Both the position numbers and the translations under genes were made by a program. The notes under the pieces are model-generated. The model worked only from the letters and a program-made list of their open reading frames with translations, searched no databases and was not told where the DNA came from. Positions 9,821 through 18,904 of a stretch of 64,000 nt of DNA are shown here, piece by piece; position 1 is the first letter of the stretch, and every line of letters begins with the position of its first letter. Location: NCBI GenBank assembly GCA_040274725.1, contig JBEMAQ010000002.1, forward strand, positions 186,001 to 250,000, given 5' to 3'. Source of the DNA: Solibacillus sp040274725. GTDB taxonomy: Bacteria; Bacillota; Bacilli; Bacillales_A; Planococcaceae.

Positions 9821-9872
9821 GAAGAAGCATCTCCACTTTTAGTGTATCACTAGAAGTAGAGATGCTTCTTAT
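9821..9872 (+). terminator. Rho-independent terminator of the amidase gene
   Basis: GAAGCATCTC and GAGATGCTTC arms with a loop containing a second weak pairing, followed by TTATTTGTT. Confidence 0.8.
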
Positions 9873-9931
9873 TTGTTAAGGAAACTTTAGATTTTCGCAT
9901 TGTGGATAACTTAAGGCAAAGTATGCTTTAC

Positions 9932-10051
9932 GTCCAGGCTAAAGCGCCAGCCCCTCGAGGTCGCTTCAATCCCTCGGGTGAAAGTAAAGAACGCACTTTC
10001 ACTTCGGGCTCTCCAGCGCTTGTCGGGGCTGAGCAGGCGCTTTAGCGCTTT
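9932..10051. repeat. Family B palindromic repeat, copy 1
   Basis: The ends are inverted: GCTAAAGCGCC-AGCCCC at the left and GGGGCT...GGCGCTTTAGC at the right. Between them are a CTCGAGGTCGCTTC word and a GAAAGT...ACTTTC internal hairpin. It sits between two convergent genes. Elements with the same SCGCC-AGCCCCTCGAG wording are common in Bacillaceae intergenic DNA; this is from memory, not from a search. Confidence 0.75.
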
Positions 10052-10057
10052 TGCATC

Positions 10058-10090
10058 GAAAAACGAGTGACGTAAAATTACGCCACTCGT
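10058..10090 (-). terminator. Terminator of the glucosaminidase gene (minus strand)
   Basis: Read on the minus strand, ACGAGTGGCGTAA pairs with TTACGTCACTCGT (one internal mismatch) and is followed by TTTTTC. It lies just after the stop of the SLH glucosaminidase. Confidence 0.75.
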
Positions 10091-10095
10091 CAACA

Positions 10096-12138
10096 TTAAT
10101 AAGCTTGAATTGTTTTCATTAAATCAGAACGAATCCATACATAGTCAGATGGTGGATTATCATCTGAGCGTACTTTATACCATGTGTAGCCATCTGCTGC
10201 TTTTGTTTCTTCCACAATCACAACTGGATAACCGAACTTTCCTGTTTCACCAATCACCTTTGCACTATATGTGAATTGTTTTTCTGACGTTGTAGATGCC
10301 TCGGTACGTGCATTCACGGATTCGCCATTGTTCAGTACCATCGCCAAATCATTTTGACCGAAGTCCTTTTTACCAAAACGGTTGTCCATGCGGTACATAT
10401 GACCACCGATTTTGCTGCCCCAGAACGGATCTGATGCATAGTGCACGTTCATCCCTGTCGTTTTGTTACCAGGCACAGCCCCTTTTGCGTAGCCACCTGA
10501 TTGCGGCACATAATTTAAGTTTGTGTACATATTTAGGAAGGCCATCACGCTTTCGTCGCGTGATTTGTATTTTGAGCCGAGTGCTGTGTTCGCATCGTAC
10601 ACTTTAATGCCGAAAATATTATTTTTTGTTAATGAATTTGTACTAATCCCGTAGTCACCCTCATGCATTGCTGTTGCTAAAATGAATAGCGCATTGACAT
10701 TGTGGCTCGCTTCTACTTGCTTGAGTAAAGTACCCATGCCGATGAGGCGAGATTCTGTCGTTGCTTTTGCGTAGCGTGGTAAGCCAGTTGCTTTGCGCTC
10801 TTCAAGCAGCGTCATAATCATTGCGTCTAGCTCTTCAGCTGTATAGTTTGAATGCTGACGAATTGAAGCAAATTGGAAGTACGGATAATACGTGCCAACC
10901 TTTTTCGTTAGTAAACCATCTGAATAGAAGTTGACGCCGTCTGGGCTGTAATACGTTACACCAGATTTCATAAAGCTTGGCGCTTCTCCGACAACATAGT
11001 CACCACTGTAGCTCTTTGTAATGTGGTTATATGTTTTATGTGTTAAAAAGCCGCCTGCAATATAGTAAGAATTTTGCCCCTTCATTAGCGCAAAGGGTGT
11101 TAATGTGGCCTCACTTGTTTTGATGTAGCCTTTCGTATCTGCTACTTGCACAATTGTGTAGTCCGCATTTGAGCCGAAGTATTTGAACTCCGAACCTTCT
11201 ACTACATATGTTAACGATTTTTTGAAGTCTTTGTCTGCATAGATTGTTATGGTGTTCGCACTAGTATCTGAAGCAGATGCGATACCGCTCGTCATTTTGA
11301 CGACTTTATCGCCCTTTAAAACAAGCGTTGCGGCATTTGATGCATTGTCTGCCTTTTCCGCTTGGTCATACGTTAAATAAACTGTTGGGTTTTTAATGAT
11401 TTTACCATTTGATACAGAGCCAATATAGTAAACATCTGTATTGATTGGTTGCTCAGGCTCTGGCTTTGGTTCTTCAGTAGCGGGAGTTTCCTCTGTTACC
11501 GTATTGTCTTTTTTCGGCGCATATTGCTCGATTGTTGTGTTCATACGGAATAAGAAGGCCGCCGCATGAGCAATTGTAGAAGAGCCTTGTGGGTCAAAGA
11601 ACACGCCTGTTTTCGTATGTGAGCCGCGAATAATATTGTAATAAACGTTTGCAGCTACAGCTGGCTTGAACTGATCGCTAATTTTATCGTTATCTTTAAA
11701 TGTCAGTGGTGTCACATCAAGTGGCACTTTTTCGTAGCGTAATGCTTTTTGCAGGAGTGCCGCCATATGTTGACGTGTAATTTTGTCACTTGGACGGAAT
11801 GTACCATCCGGATAACCACTTAAAATATTTGAACCTGCTGCTGCTTGGATTTCGGCAGTTAGTGGGTCTGTCGCCTTTAAATCTTTAAATGTGTACGTTG
11901 ACGAAGCTGGTAAATTTAGTGCGCGTGTAATATATGCGGCAAATTCACCACGTGTCACGGCACGATTCGGATAAAAGTTACCTTTCGCGTCAGGACGAAT
12001 GACATTTAAATCAGACCAATATGTAAGCTCATTGACCATTTGGTGTCCTTTAATGTCGTTCGCATATGTCGTGCTTTCTGTTGTTAGCCCCGCGACTAAC
12101 AAAGTTGCTGTCAGTACACCTAGTAGTTTCTTAAACAC
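10096..12138 (-). CDS. SLH-anchored endo-beta-N-acetylglucosaminidase (GH73 family)
   Basis: A 680-residue secreted autolysin. It has a signal peptide (about 1-26), three SLH motifs (about 30-205, e.g. GYPDGTFRPSDKITRQHMAA), an acidic/Pro linker (about 210-235) and a long middle region (about 236-440) with SH3-like repeats. The GH73 glucosaminidase domain (about 455-600) follows, with the catalytic-Glu region ATAMHEGDYGIS and the NNIFGIKVYD motif. The C-terminus (about 610-680) is SH3-like. GH73 enzymes cut GlcNAc-MurNAc glycan strands (LytD/LytG-like). The GTG start is supported by AAGGGAGAG about 10 nt upstream. It is divergent from the O-antigen-ligase gene, and a WalR-type box lies in the shared upstream region. 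Confidence 0.9.
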   Translation of the reverse strand: MFKKLLGVLTATLLVAGLTTESTTYANDIKGHQMVNELTYWSDLNVIRPDAKGNFYPNRAVTRGEFAAYITRALNLPASSTYTFKDLKATDPLTAEIQAAAGSNILSGYPDGTFRPSDKITRQHMAALLQKALRYEKVPLDVTPLTFKDNDKISDQFKPAVAANVYYNIIRGSHTKTGVFFDPQGSSTIAHAAAFLFRMNTTIEQYAPKKDNTVTEETPATEEPKPEPEQPINTDVYYIGSVSNGKIIKNPTVYLTYDQAEKADNASNAATLVLKGDKVVKMTSGIASASDTSANTITIYADKDFKKSLTYVVEGSEFKYFGSNADYTIVQVADTKGYIKTSEATLTPFALMKGQNSYYIAGGFLTHKTYNHITKSYSGDYVVGEAPSFMKSGVTYYSPDGVNFYSDGLLTKKVGTYYPYFQFASIRQHSNYTAEELDAMIMTLLEERKATGLPRYAKATTESRLIGMGTLLKQVEASHNVNALFILATAMHEGDYGISTNSLTKNNIFGIKVYDANTALGSKYKSRDESVMAFLNMYTNLNYVPQSGGYAKGAVPGNKTTGMNVHYASDPFWGSKIGGHMYRMDNRFGKKDFGQNDLAMVLNNGESVNARTEASTTSEKQFTYSAKVIGETGKFGYPVVIVEETKAADGYTWYKVRSDDNPPSDYVWIRSDLMKTIQAY

Positions 12139-12221
12139 TTAAACACTCTCCCTTCAAATCTATCCTTATTTTAACAAGACAGGCGGGTGAATGATAGAGA
12201 AAATCGTATTCGTAAAAGGTT

Positions 12222-12238
12222 TGTAATAAAGTTGTAAC
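12222..12238 (+). promoter_or_regulatory. Consensus-perfect WalR-type box between glucosaminidase and ligase genes
   Basis: TGTAAT-AAAGT-TGTAAC fits TGTWAH-N5-TGTWAH exactly. WalR, the essential response regulator of wall metabolism in Firmicutes, binds such direct repeats near autolysin genes. The box lies 84 nt from the glucosaminidase start and 134 nt from the ligase start. Its orientation is toward the ligase, so which gene it controls is not settled by sequence. Confidence 0.55.
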
Positions 12239-12371
12239 CATATTATACTTAAAAACGTCTGAACTATGGACGAGATAATTTGATAGACTTATGATGAATT
12301 GTCTAAGAGACTTTCTTACCTGCTAGTGGTAGGTTAAATAAATAGTGATAGAGAGAGGATTTGAAACTTCA

Positions 12372-13856
12372 ATGAAAGACATTTCTGTGAAAATTGGTAA
12401 GCAGGAGTGGCTAGAAATACTGTTAGCGTCATTCGTATTAATTGCCGCATCAATCTTACCAGCAGGCTTCGCGCAAATGGCAACCGCTGTGTTCTTCCTG
12501 TTATTTGCCTTTTTTAAGCCATTCCAAAGCTTAGTTATTTTAATTCCGTATGTTATTTTCCGTACATTCTTTATCGAATTAAATGATGGTATGAAGCTCA
12601 TTGGAGATTTAATGACAATCGTCATTTTACTGCGTTTACTTCTATTAAATATTCGCGAGTGGAAAACGTGGTTTTACTTTAAGCCATTTGAATGGTTTTA
12701 CTTTATCTTTTTAATTTTTGGTGCCGCGATTGGCTATAAGAACGGTGTATCTGTTGGTGCAATCGTCTTCCAATTACGCACATTCGGTATTATGTATATT
12801 CTTTACTACATAGTGAGTCGCAGTGAGTTACCGAAAAACTTCTTCGTCAAAATGGCGTGGATTACGACGATTTCGGGCTATATTATTTTCTTCCAAGGCT
12901 TAGTGGAAAAATTATCATTACGTCAATTATGGATGCCTGAAGTATGGACACAAAAAGTATTATCTGCAACAAACTTTGTGCGTATTTACGGTATGCTAAA
13001 CAACCCGAACTCACTGGCACTTGTCCTGTTCTTTGCGATTTGTGCAGTATTTTTCCTACGCTTTGCATACCAAGAGCGCTATAAATGGCTATTTATTGTG
13101 TCACAGGTGGCATTTATGGGGATGTTAATGCTGACATTATCGCGCGGTACATGGATTGCAGCAGCAACATTTGTTGTGTTCTTTATGTTACTAGCACGTA
13201 ACTGGAAGCTATTAAAACGCATTGCGATTTCGTTTGTCGCAGCGATTGTTCTCGTATACTTCCCGGTAAACTTCACACTGACATGGCTGCAAAGCATCGG
13301 CGTAGAAAATACGCAGGCACCTGAAGGAACAGGTGGGATTAGTAACCGATTCAGTGAAACATTCTCAGATGATACGCTTGAGTTAATGAATGAAAGCGGT
13401 CGCTTGTTCTATATTAAAAAAGGTTTTGAAGTATTAAAGGATTACCCGATTACAGGTGCGGGCTTCGGTACATTCGGTGGCTCGGCGACACTGTCATATG
13501 ATTCACCAATTTATGAGGAGTACGGCATCCGCTCAGATATTTACGGCGGTAAAAACTTCTACTCAGACAACCAATACATTCAAGTCATTGCCGAAACAGG
13601 CGCGATTGGTGTGTTACTATTTGCAGGCTTCCTACTAAGCATGCTATGGATGTTCTGGCGTGAGCGCAAAACATTGTTCGGACAATACATGTTCGGCCTT
13701 TGGTTTGCAACCGGTGTATGTGGCGTGTTCTACAACATTTGGGAGCTAAAGGTATTTGCAATGTTCTTCTTTTTAATCTTCGGTGTATTTGCAAGTATGC
13801 GCAAGCTTTACCCAATGCTTGAGCTAAGCGAGACGGAGCGTAAGCAAGCGGAATAA
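12372..13856 (+). CDS. O-antigen ligase/polymerase-like membrane protein
   Basis: About 494 residues, mostly hydrophobic, with roughly ten or more membrane segments. A large extracellular loop lies near residues 310-400, containing a SGRLFYIKKGFEVLKDYPITGAGFG motif region, which fits the Wzy_C/O-antigen ligase family (PF04932 type). Such proteins polymerise or transfer lipid-linked glycans outside the membrane. Given the neighbouring pyruvyltransferase, glycosyltransferase and flippase, a role in SCWP or S-layer glycan polymerisation is inferred. ATG 12372 is chosen because GAGAGAGGA lies about 13 nt upstream; an in-frame GTG at 12345 would add 9 residues but has that SD inside the gene. A terminator follows directly. 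Confidence 0.85.
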   Translation: MKDISVKIGKQEWLEILLASFVLIAASILPAGFAQMATAVFFLLFAFFKPFQSLVILIPYVIFRTFFIELNDGMKLIGDLMTIVILLRLLLLNIREWKTWFYFKPFEWFYFIFLIFGAAIGYKNGVSVGAIVFQLRTFGIMYILYYIVSRSELPKNFFVKMAWITTISGYIIFFQGLVEKLSLRQLWMPEVWTQKVLSATNFVRIYGMLNNPNSLALVLFFAICAVFFLRFAYQERYKWLFIVSQVAFMGMLMLTLSRGTWIAAATFVVFFMLLARNWKLLKRIAISFVAAIVLVYFPVNFTLTWLQSIGVENTQAPEGTGGISNRFSETFSDDTLELMNESGRLFYIKKGFEVLKDYPITGAGFGTFGGSATLSYDSPIYEEYGIRSDIYGGKNFYSDNQYIQVIAETGAIGVLLFAGFLLSMLWMFWRERKTLFGQYMFGLWFATGVCGVFYNIWELKVFAMFFFLIFGVFASMRKLYPMLELSETERKQAE

Positions 13857-13860
13857 ATGA

Positions 13861-13898
13861 AAGGCTCGATTTTTCGTATGGAAAATCGGGCTTTTCTT
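13861..13898 (+). terminator. Rho-independent terminator
   Basis: GCTCGATTTT pairs with AAAATCGGGC, followed by TTTTCTT, just after the ligase stop. Confidence 0.85.
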
Positions 13899-13950
13899 AT
13901 GTAAATAACTTAAATTGAGCAAAAAACTTTAAATATTTGCGTAGTTTTAT

Positions 13951-14586
13951 TATGCGGGAGTTGATTTCCGCTACAGGAGGCCGACATGACGTCGGTCACA
14001 AATGCGTTGTCGCACGATGCGACGGTTTTAGCATTTGTTCATCTTATTCCGCGGGCACGGCTCCAACTATTTCTTTTGCTGCCATACGGCGCAGCAAAAG
14101 AAAGGATTTTCCGCGCGTGCTGTTCCCGCAGGAGTCGCCCCTTCCGCTCCAATCAACAGCGTATTCGTCAAGGTTTTGCTTTTTAATTAAACGATTAAAA
14201 GATAGAACTCTGATTAAAATTTTTGCTTTAGATAAAAAGGCAAGCTGTATAGACAAGCCGTGCATTTATTTTTTCTTTAAAAAATGCAACATTTTCTAAT
14301 AGAGCGACTCCACCGAGAAAGTGGTGCTTTGTGTAGGTTTTACTAAAAAGCGCCTTTAAATGCAAAGTTGCACTTTAGAAGCAAGTGCAATAAAGGCCGT
14401 ACCTTGATTTTAGCCAGCTGATTGGAGTGCAGGGCGGGCGACTCCTTGGGGAAAGAGCGTGCACGGAAAATCCAATGTTCACGGCTCCGTCCGGGAAAGG
14501 AACAAATGCTAAGAACGCCACGTCCTGTGGCAACGCATTTGTAACCGACGTCGTGTCGGCCCCAGCCCGGAACGGAAATCAGCCCT
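13951..14586 (-). repeat. Family A composite inverted-repeat element, copy 2 (full length, reverse orientation)
   Basis: About 636 bp. The first arm (13961-14156) runs from TTGATTTCCGCTAC to GCTCCAATCAAC. Nested hairpin modules inside it are ACAAATGC...GCATTTGT, GTCGCA-CGATGCGAC and an AAAGAAA-type stem around TGCTGCC. The core (about 14157-14417) contains TGCATTTATTTTTTCTTT and GTGCAATAAAGG. The second arm (14418-14585) runs from CTGATTGGAGTGC to AACGGAAATCAG. It fills the whole gap before the phosphodiester-glycosidase gene. Open frames here are by-products of the repeat, because the same 'proteins' recur in copy 4. Confidence 0.88.
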
Positions 14587-14765
14587 TACGAAATAGCTCT
14601 CTATTTCTTCAAAGGAGATTTGTTCATTGTAAGCAAATAAATCCACTCAAAAAAATAATCTATTTGTTACAGTAGTTTAATAGAATATAGATAGGAAATT
14701 TGTTAAGGTAGTAGTTAGCAATATATGAAGGGAAGTGAACTGCTTCACGAGTAGAAGCATATTAT

Positions 14766-17039
14766 ATGAAGAAAAGAGCCTCACTATTTTTAGCGTGCAC
14801 ATTAGCGGTATCCGCAATCGTCGCGCCAATTTCATCTGTAAGCGCCGCGCAAACGGTGAATGAATCCTATCCAGTATCGCAGGGCGTTCAATATTCAAAT
14901 TACACACATAAAGGAACGAAAACAAACCAGATTAACCATTTGGCTGTTGATGTGTCGAATCCTTTTACAAAAATTTCGCTAGGCTTGTCGACGCCGATCA
15001 ACACACTGATGACGACGACGCAGCATGCGAACCAGCATTCAAAAGAGGGGAACCGTGTTGTTGGAGCGATTAACTCGAACTTTTACAACTTTGGAGATGG
15101 CTACCCACTGTATTTAATTTCACAATACAATTCGATTGTGACACCGAATGTCATTTCGAGTTCAAGCGCCAATTACGTTGCGCAGCCAATTGCATTTGGG
15201 ATTACGAAAGACGGTTTTGGCGAGATTGCCTATTATAACAGCAAAGTGAACGTTACATATAAAGGGAATACGCATGAACTAAACGGCTTAAATGTAAAGC
15301 GTGAGGACAATCAGGCGATTATTTATACACCGCAGCACCATAGTTCACAAACACCGACGACTGAATACGGCATGGAGTTTATTGTTGAAACAGATAGCGC
15401 AGTGACAGCGACAAAATTCGGTCAAACATTAACAGGGAAAGTAACAGCAATTCGTCAATACGGCGATAAAACAAAGGCTAAAATTCCGCGTAACGGCTTT
15501 GTTTTATCATTTAATGGCTCAGCGTGGGGCGATCAGTTCCGCAGCATTACAGTAGGTGAAGAGATTTCCGTAAACTTCTCAATTGATGACCGCTGGATGG
15601 ACGCGCAGTTTATGATGGCAAGTGGTCCACTTCTAGTAATGGACGGCAAGAAAAATATTACGATGAGTGAATCAAGCTCGCGTGCATCAGAAACAGCACC
15701 GCGTACAGCAATCGGGATTAGTAAAGATAAAAAGACAGTGCACTTAATTACGGTGGATGGCCGTATTAGTTCAAGTGCCGGTATGAATTTAACGCAGTTT
15801 GCGAACTATTTAGTAAGCCTTGGTATTGACCGCGCGATTAACTTAGACGGCGGTGGCTCGACAACAATGGGCATTCGTCAGTACGGCAGCAACACCGTCG
15901 TTCTTGCAAATAAGCCTTCAGGTGGCTCACAGCGCCGCGTGTCTGCGATTATTGAAGCAGTGAGTACAGGGATGACAGGTGCACCTGCGCATATTAAGAT
16001 GACGCGTGATAAAGTAGGGACATTATTAGTGGGTACAACGGTCAACTTAAAGCCGGAGTACGTGCTAGATGAGCATTACAATCCACTACCAGTGAACAAT
16101 TCGGACTTCGTTGTCACAGCGGACAATGCAAAAGTGGCAATTAGCGGCTTAACATATACCGCGCAGGCAGCAGGCGAGGAACGCTTAACGGTGAAAAACG
16201 GAGCGGCGATGCAAACGATTGCGTTCAATATTGTCGACGCACCGCACGGCTTCTCAATTAGCGGTCCAACAACAGCGCTTGCACCGAATGATTCGGTACA
16301 GCTGAAGGCAAATATTACAGGACCAGGCAATGAGCCTTTAATTTATAATGAATCACAGCTGCAATGGTCAATTGATGGCGATATCGGCACAGTGTTCTCG
16401 TCAGGCGTGTTCAAATCAAATGGTAAAGAAGGTACAGCTACTGTAACGGCTACGCTTGGTACGAAATCTGTCACAACGCAAATTACAGTAAAAGCACAAG
16501 AAAAACCATTATTCACGGATATTTCATTGAAGCATCCATACAAAACAGAGCTGAAATATTTAGTGGAAAATAAATTAATTGGCGGCTACCCAGACGGCTC
16601 ATTTAAACCAGATGAATCATTAACACGTGGTCAAGCAGCAGTACTACTTGCACGCGCACTGAATTTAAACACAAATGCGAGCGCGGTAGCAAATCCAGGC
16701 TTCGCTGATTTATCAGCAACGAGCACCTATTACGGTGCAGTGGCGGCAATTGTGGAAGCAGGCATTATGAAAGGCACAACGGATACGACATTTGAAGCAG
16801 GTAAACCACTGACACGCGCACAAATGTCAAAAATCCTTGTTGAATCATACGGCTTACTTGGGACGACAGACAAAAAGTTCAAGGACGTTTCCGAGAAGCA
16901 CTGGGCATATGAATACATCCACACACTTGCGGCAAATAAAGTGACGACGGGCTATGAAGATAATACATTCAAACCAGGCCTAGAAGTAACACGCATGCAC
17001 TTCGGACTATTCCTATACCGCACAATTACACAGCAATAA
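14766..17039 (+). CDS. SLH-anchored phosphodiester glycosidase (NAGPA-domain) protein
   Basis: A 757-residue secreted protein. It has a signal peptide (about 1-28), a phosphodiester glycosidase/NAGPA domain (about 95-400, with the conserved NLDGGGSTTM motif and AIGISKD), one or two Ig/BIG2-like beta domains (about 405-580, ending in a VTA-TLGTKSVT-QITV strand pattern), and three SLH motifs (about 582-755; GGYPDGSFKPDESLTRGQA). NAGPA-type enzymes hydrolyse sugar phosphodiesters. In Bacillus, YngK/YvnB-like relatives have been linked to wall polymer and exopolysaccharide turnover. A substrate such as SCWP or teichoic acid is plausible but inferred. The start ATG is supported by a GAGTAGAAG SD at about 8 nt. 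A terminator follows. Confidence 0.9.
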   Translation: MKKRASLFLACTLAVSAIVAPISSVSAAQTVNESYPVSQGVQYSNYTHKGTKTNQINHLAVDVSNPFTKISLGLSTPINTLMTTTQHANQHSKEGNRVVGAINSNFYNFGDGYPLYLISQYNSIVTPNVISSSSANYVAQPIAFGITKDGFGEIAYYNSKVNVTYKGNTHELNGLNVKREDNQAIIYTPQHHSSQTPTTEYGMEFIVETDSAVTATKFGQTLTGKVTAIRQYGDKTKAKIPRNGFVLSFNGSAWGDQFRSITVGEEISVNFSIDDRWMDAQFMMASGPLLVMDGKKNITMSESSSRASETAPRTAIGISKDKKTVHLITVDGRISSSAGMNLTQFANYLVSLGIDRAINLDGGGSTTMGIRQYGSNTVVLANKPSGGSQRRVSAIIEAVSTGMTGAPAHIKMTRDKVGTLLVGTTVNLKPEYVLDEHYNPLPVNNSDFVVTADNAKVAISGLTYTAQAAGEERLTVKNGAAMQTIAFNIVDAPHGFSISGPTTALAPNDSVQLKANITGPGNEPLIYNESQLQWSIDGDIGTVFSSGVFKSNGKEGTATVTATLGTKSVTTQITVKAQEKPLFTDISLKHPYKTELKYLVENKLIGGYPDGSFKPDESLTRGQAAVLLARALNLNTNASAVANPGFADLSATSTYYGAVAAIVEAGIMKGTTDTTFEAGKPLTRAQMSKILVESYGLLGTTDKKFKDVSEKHWAYEYIHTLAANKVTTGYEDNTFKPGLEVTRMHFGLFLYRTITQQ

Positions 17040-17044
17040 CGAAT

Positions 17045-17097
17045 AAACCTCCTGTGAGAAATACGTAAATTTTACGTAACTTTCAAGGAGGTTTTAT
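17045..17097 (+). terminator. Rho-independent terminator
   Basis: AAACCTCC pairs with GGAGGTTT around an internal ACGTAAA/TTTACGT hairpin, followed by TTTTATC. Confidence 0.8.
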
Positions 17098-17210
17098 CGT
17101 TTAATAAAGACATTGTGCTATACTTGTTGAGGGGAAAATATCGGTGAGATTGATAGTTAAGCTAGGATTTAGAGTGAGCAAAAATACTTCAATATTGGCT
17201 GGCTTTTTTA

Positions 17211-17676
17211 TGCGGGAGTGGATTTCCGCTCTAATCAACTACGTATTCATTAAGGTTTTGGTTTTTAATTAAACTACTAATAAAATGTTTGCTTTAAATA
17301 AAAAGGTAAAACTGCATAGAAAAGCAGCGCATTTATTTTTTCTTTGAAATAAAATGCAACATTTCCTACTGTAGCGATTCCATCGAGCAGAAAGTACATT
17401 CTATATGCTTCAATACAAAGCTAATTTTAAAAGTGAGCTATTTTTTATAAGAAAGTGCAATAAAAGCTACACTTTGATTTTACGAGCTGATTGGAGTGGA
17501 GGGCGGGCGACTCCACCGGGACCGAGCGTGCGCGGAAAATCATTTCTTTTGCTGCGCCGTATGGCAATGGAACAAATGCTAAGAACGCCACGTCCTGTGG
17601 CAGCGCATTTGTAACCAGCATCGTGCCGGCCTCCACGTCCCGGGGAAAGCGCCCGCCCGCAACGGAAATCAGCCCT
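17211..17676 (-). repeat. Family A composite element, copy 3 (first arm collapsed)
   Basis: The first arm is reduced to about 20 nt (GATTTCCGCTCTAATCAAC, 17221-17239), as if the palindrome had been excised down to its tips. The core (17240-17486) is well preserved, with GTTTTTAATTAAAC, TGCATTTATTTTTTCTTT-like words and AGTGCAATAAAAGC. The second arm (17487-17675) runs from CTGATTGGAGTGG to AACGGAAATCAG and includes the AACGCCACGTCCTGTGGCAG hairpin module. It lies just before the csaB-like gene. Confidence 0.85.
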
Positions 17677-17761
17677 TATTATATAGCTACAACCTAAATG
17701 TAATAGTACTTATAAAAACTCATAATTTATGAAAATTAAGATATAAAAGGATGAAACACAT

Positions 17762-18904
17762 ATGAAAATTGGTATTGTAGGCAACTACGGAAATGATAAT
17801 AACGGTGATGAGGCGATTTTACTAAGTATTATTCGCCAGCTAGAAAAGGTATTTAACATTCCGACAAAAAATATCACCGTATTTAGTAACAATCCACAGC
17901 AAACAGCGGCGCGCTATGATGTACAAAGCTTTCCGCTTTATCATAAAAACGGCAATGCGGCGAAAACGTTTTTCAAAACCTATAAAGAAAATTCAAAGGT
18001 CATTAAAGGACTAGACTTTGTCGTAATCGGCGGCGGCGGTATTTTAATGGACCTTTATAAGCGTGAGGCCCCACTTTACGGACTGTATGCCATCGCGTCA
18101 AAGAACAATAATGTGCCGTACGTTGTATACGGCTGCGGTGCAGGGCCACTGAATACAGGGCTTGGTAAATGGTTTATTCGCTATATGGCGAAGCATGCCG
18201 AGAATATTTCGGTGCGCGACCCGCAATCACAAAAGCTTTTAAAAGACATTGGCGTAACGCGCGACGTGCATGTCATCGGCGACCCAGCATTTAGTTTAGA
18301 AACGACGCGCACAGCATATAGTGCGACGCCTAAAAAGGTCGGCGTGACAGCGGTGCCGTACTTCAACGGCTCGTACTGGCCATCAAATGACGATACGATT
18401 TACAACAATTACATTGACGGTATGGCGAAAAACTTAGACCGCCTTGTCGCTGAGCATCATGTGGACATTACGTTTTTCGCGACAAAATACCCGGTAGATG
18501 CAGATGTCACAAAGGATATTAAGGCACGCATGAAGAACGGCGCGGGCGCGGTTATTATTGATGAAAACCTACCACCACAGCGCATTTTAGACGTAACGCA
18601 AGATGTGGATGTATTAGTCGGCACGCGTCTGCACTCGCTTATTTTAGCAACAGATGCGAAAACACCAGTCATTGGTGTGTCTTATCACGTGAAAGTAAAT
18701 GACTTCCTACAAATGGCTGGCCTTGGTGATTATTCATTACCAATCGGCACATTGCATGAGTCAGATGATCAATTCAGCAAGTTATTCAACAACATGGCTG
18801 CAGATTGGCCAGCAGCGCAGCAGTTAGCACAAACGACAAATGATGCCTTCAAGGTGAAATCAAGCTTAGGAGAGCAGCTATTAAAAGAGGGTGCGTCAAA
18901 ATAA
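17762..18904 (+). CDS. csaB: Polysaccharide pyruvyl transferase (CsaB-like)
   Basis: A 380-residue cytoplasmic enzyme of the polysaccharide pyruvyl transferase family (PF04230). Family signatures seen: the N-terminal GNYGNDNNGDEAIL, the FVVIGGGGILMDL glycine-rich stretch, SVRDPQSQKLL and the C-terminal GTRLHSLI-ATDAKTPVIGVSYHVK. CsaB adds ketal-linked pyruvate to SCWP ManNAc, and that modification is what SLH domains bind. With five SLH proteins nearby, this is the likely job. The family call is firm; equivalence to CsaB rather than another pyruvyltransferase is inferred from context. The stop overlaps the next start (TAATG), so it is translationally coupled to the GT4 gene. Confidence 0.85.
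   Translation: MKIGIVGNYGNDNNGDEAILLSIIRQLEKVFNIPTKNITVFSNNPQQTAARYDVQSFPLYHKNGNAAKTFFKTYKENSKVIKGLDFVVIGGGGILMDLYKREAPLYGLYAIASKNNNVPYVVYGCGAGPLNTGLGKWFIRYMAKHAENISVRDPQSQKLLKDIGVTRDVHVIGDPAFSLETTRTAYSATPKKVGVTAVPYFNGSYWPSNDDTIYNNYIDGMAKNLDRLVAEHHVDITFFATKYPVDADVTKDIKARMKNGAGAVIIDENLPPQRILDVTQDVDVLVGTRLHSLILATDAKTPVIGVSYHVKVNDFLQMAGLGDYSLPIGTLHESDDQFSKLFNNMAADWPAAQQLAQTTNDAFKVKSSLGEQLLKEGASK

Noticed and set aside
13937..14299. Open frames of 66-120 residues inside family A copy 2, with near-identical peptides in copy 4 (24680-24905)
   Set aside because: The similarity reflects conserved repeat DNA. The frames are not kept in copies 1, 3 and 5 and have no ribosome sites.
14735..14748. GTGAA-CTGC-TTCAC inverted repeat before the phosphodiester glycosidase gene
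   Set aside because: The arms are only 5 bp, which is expected by chance; no second site or known regulator.
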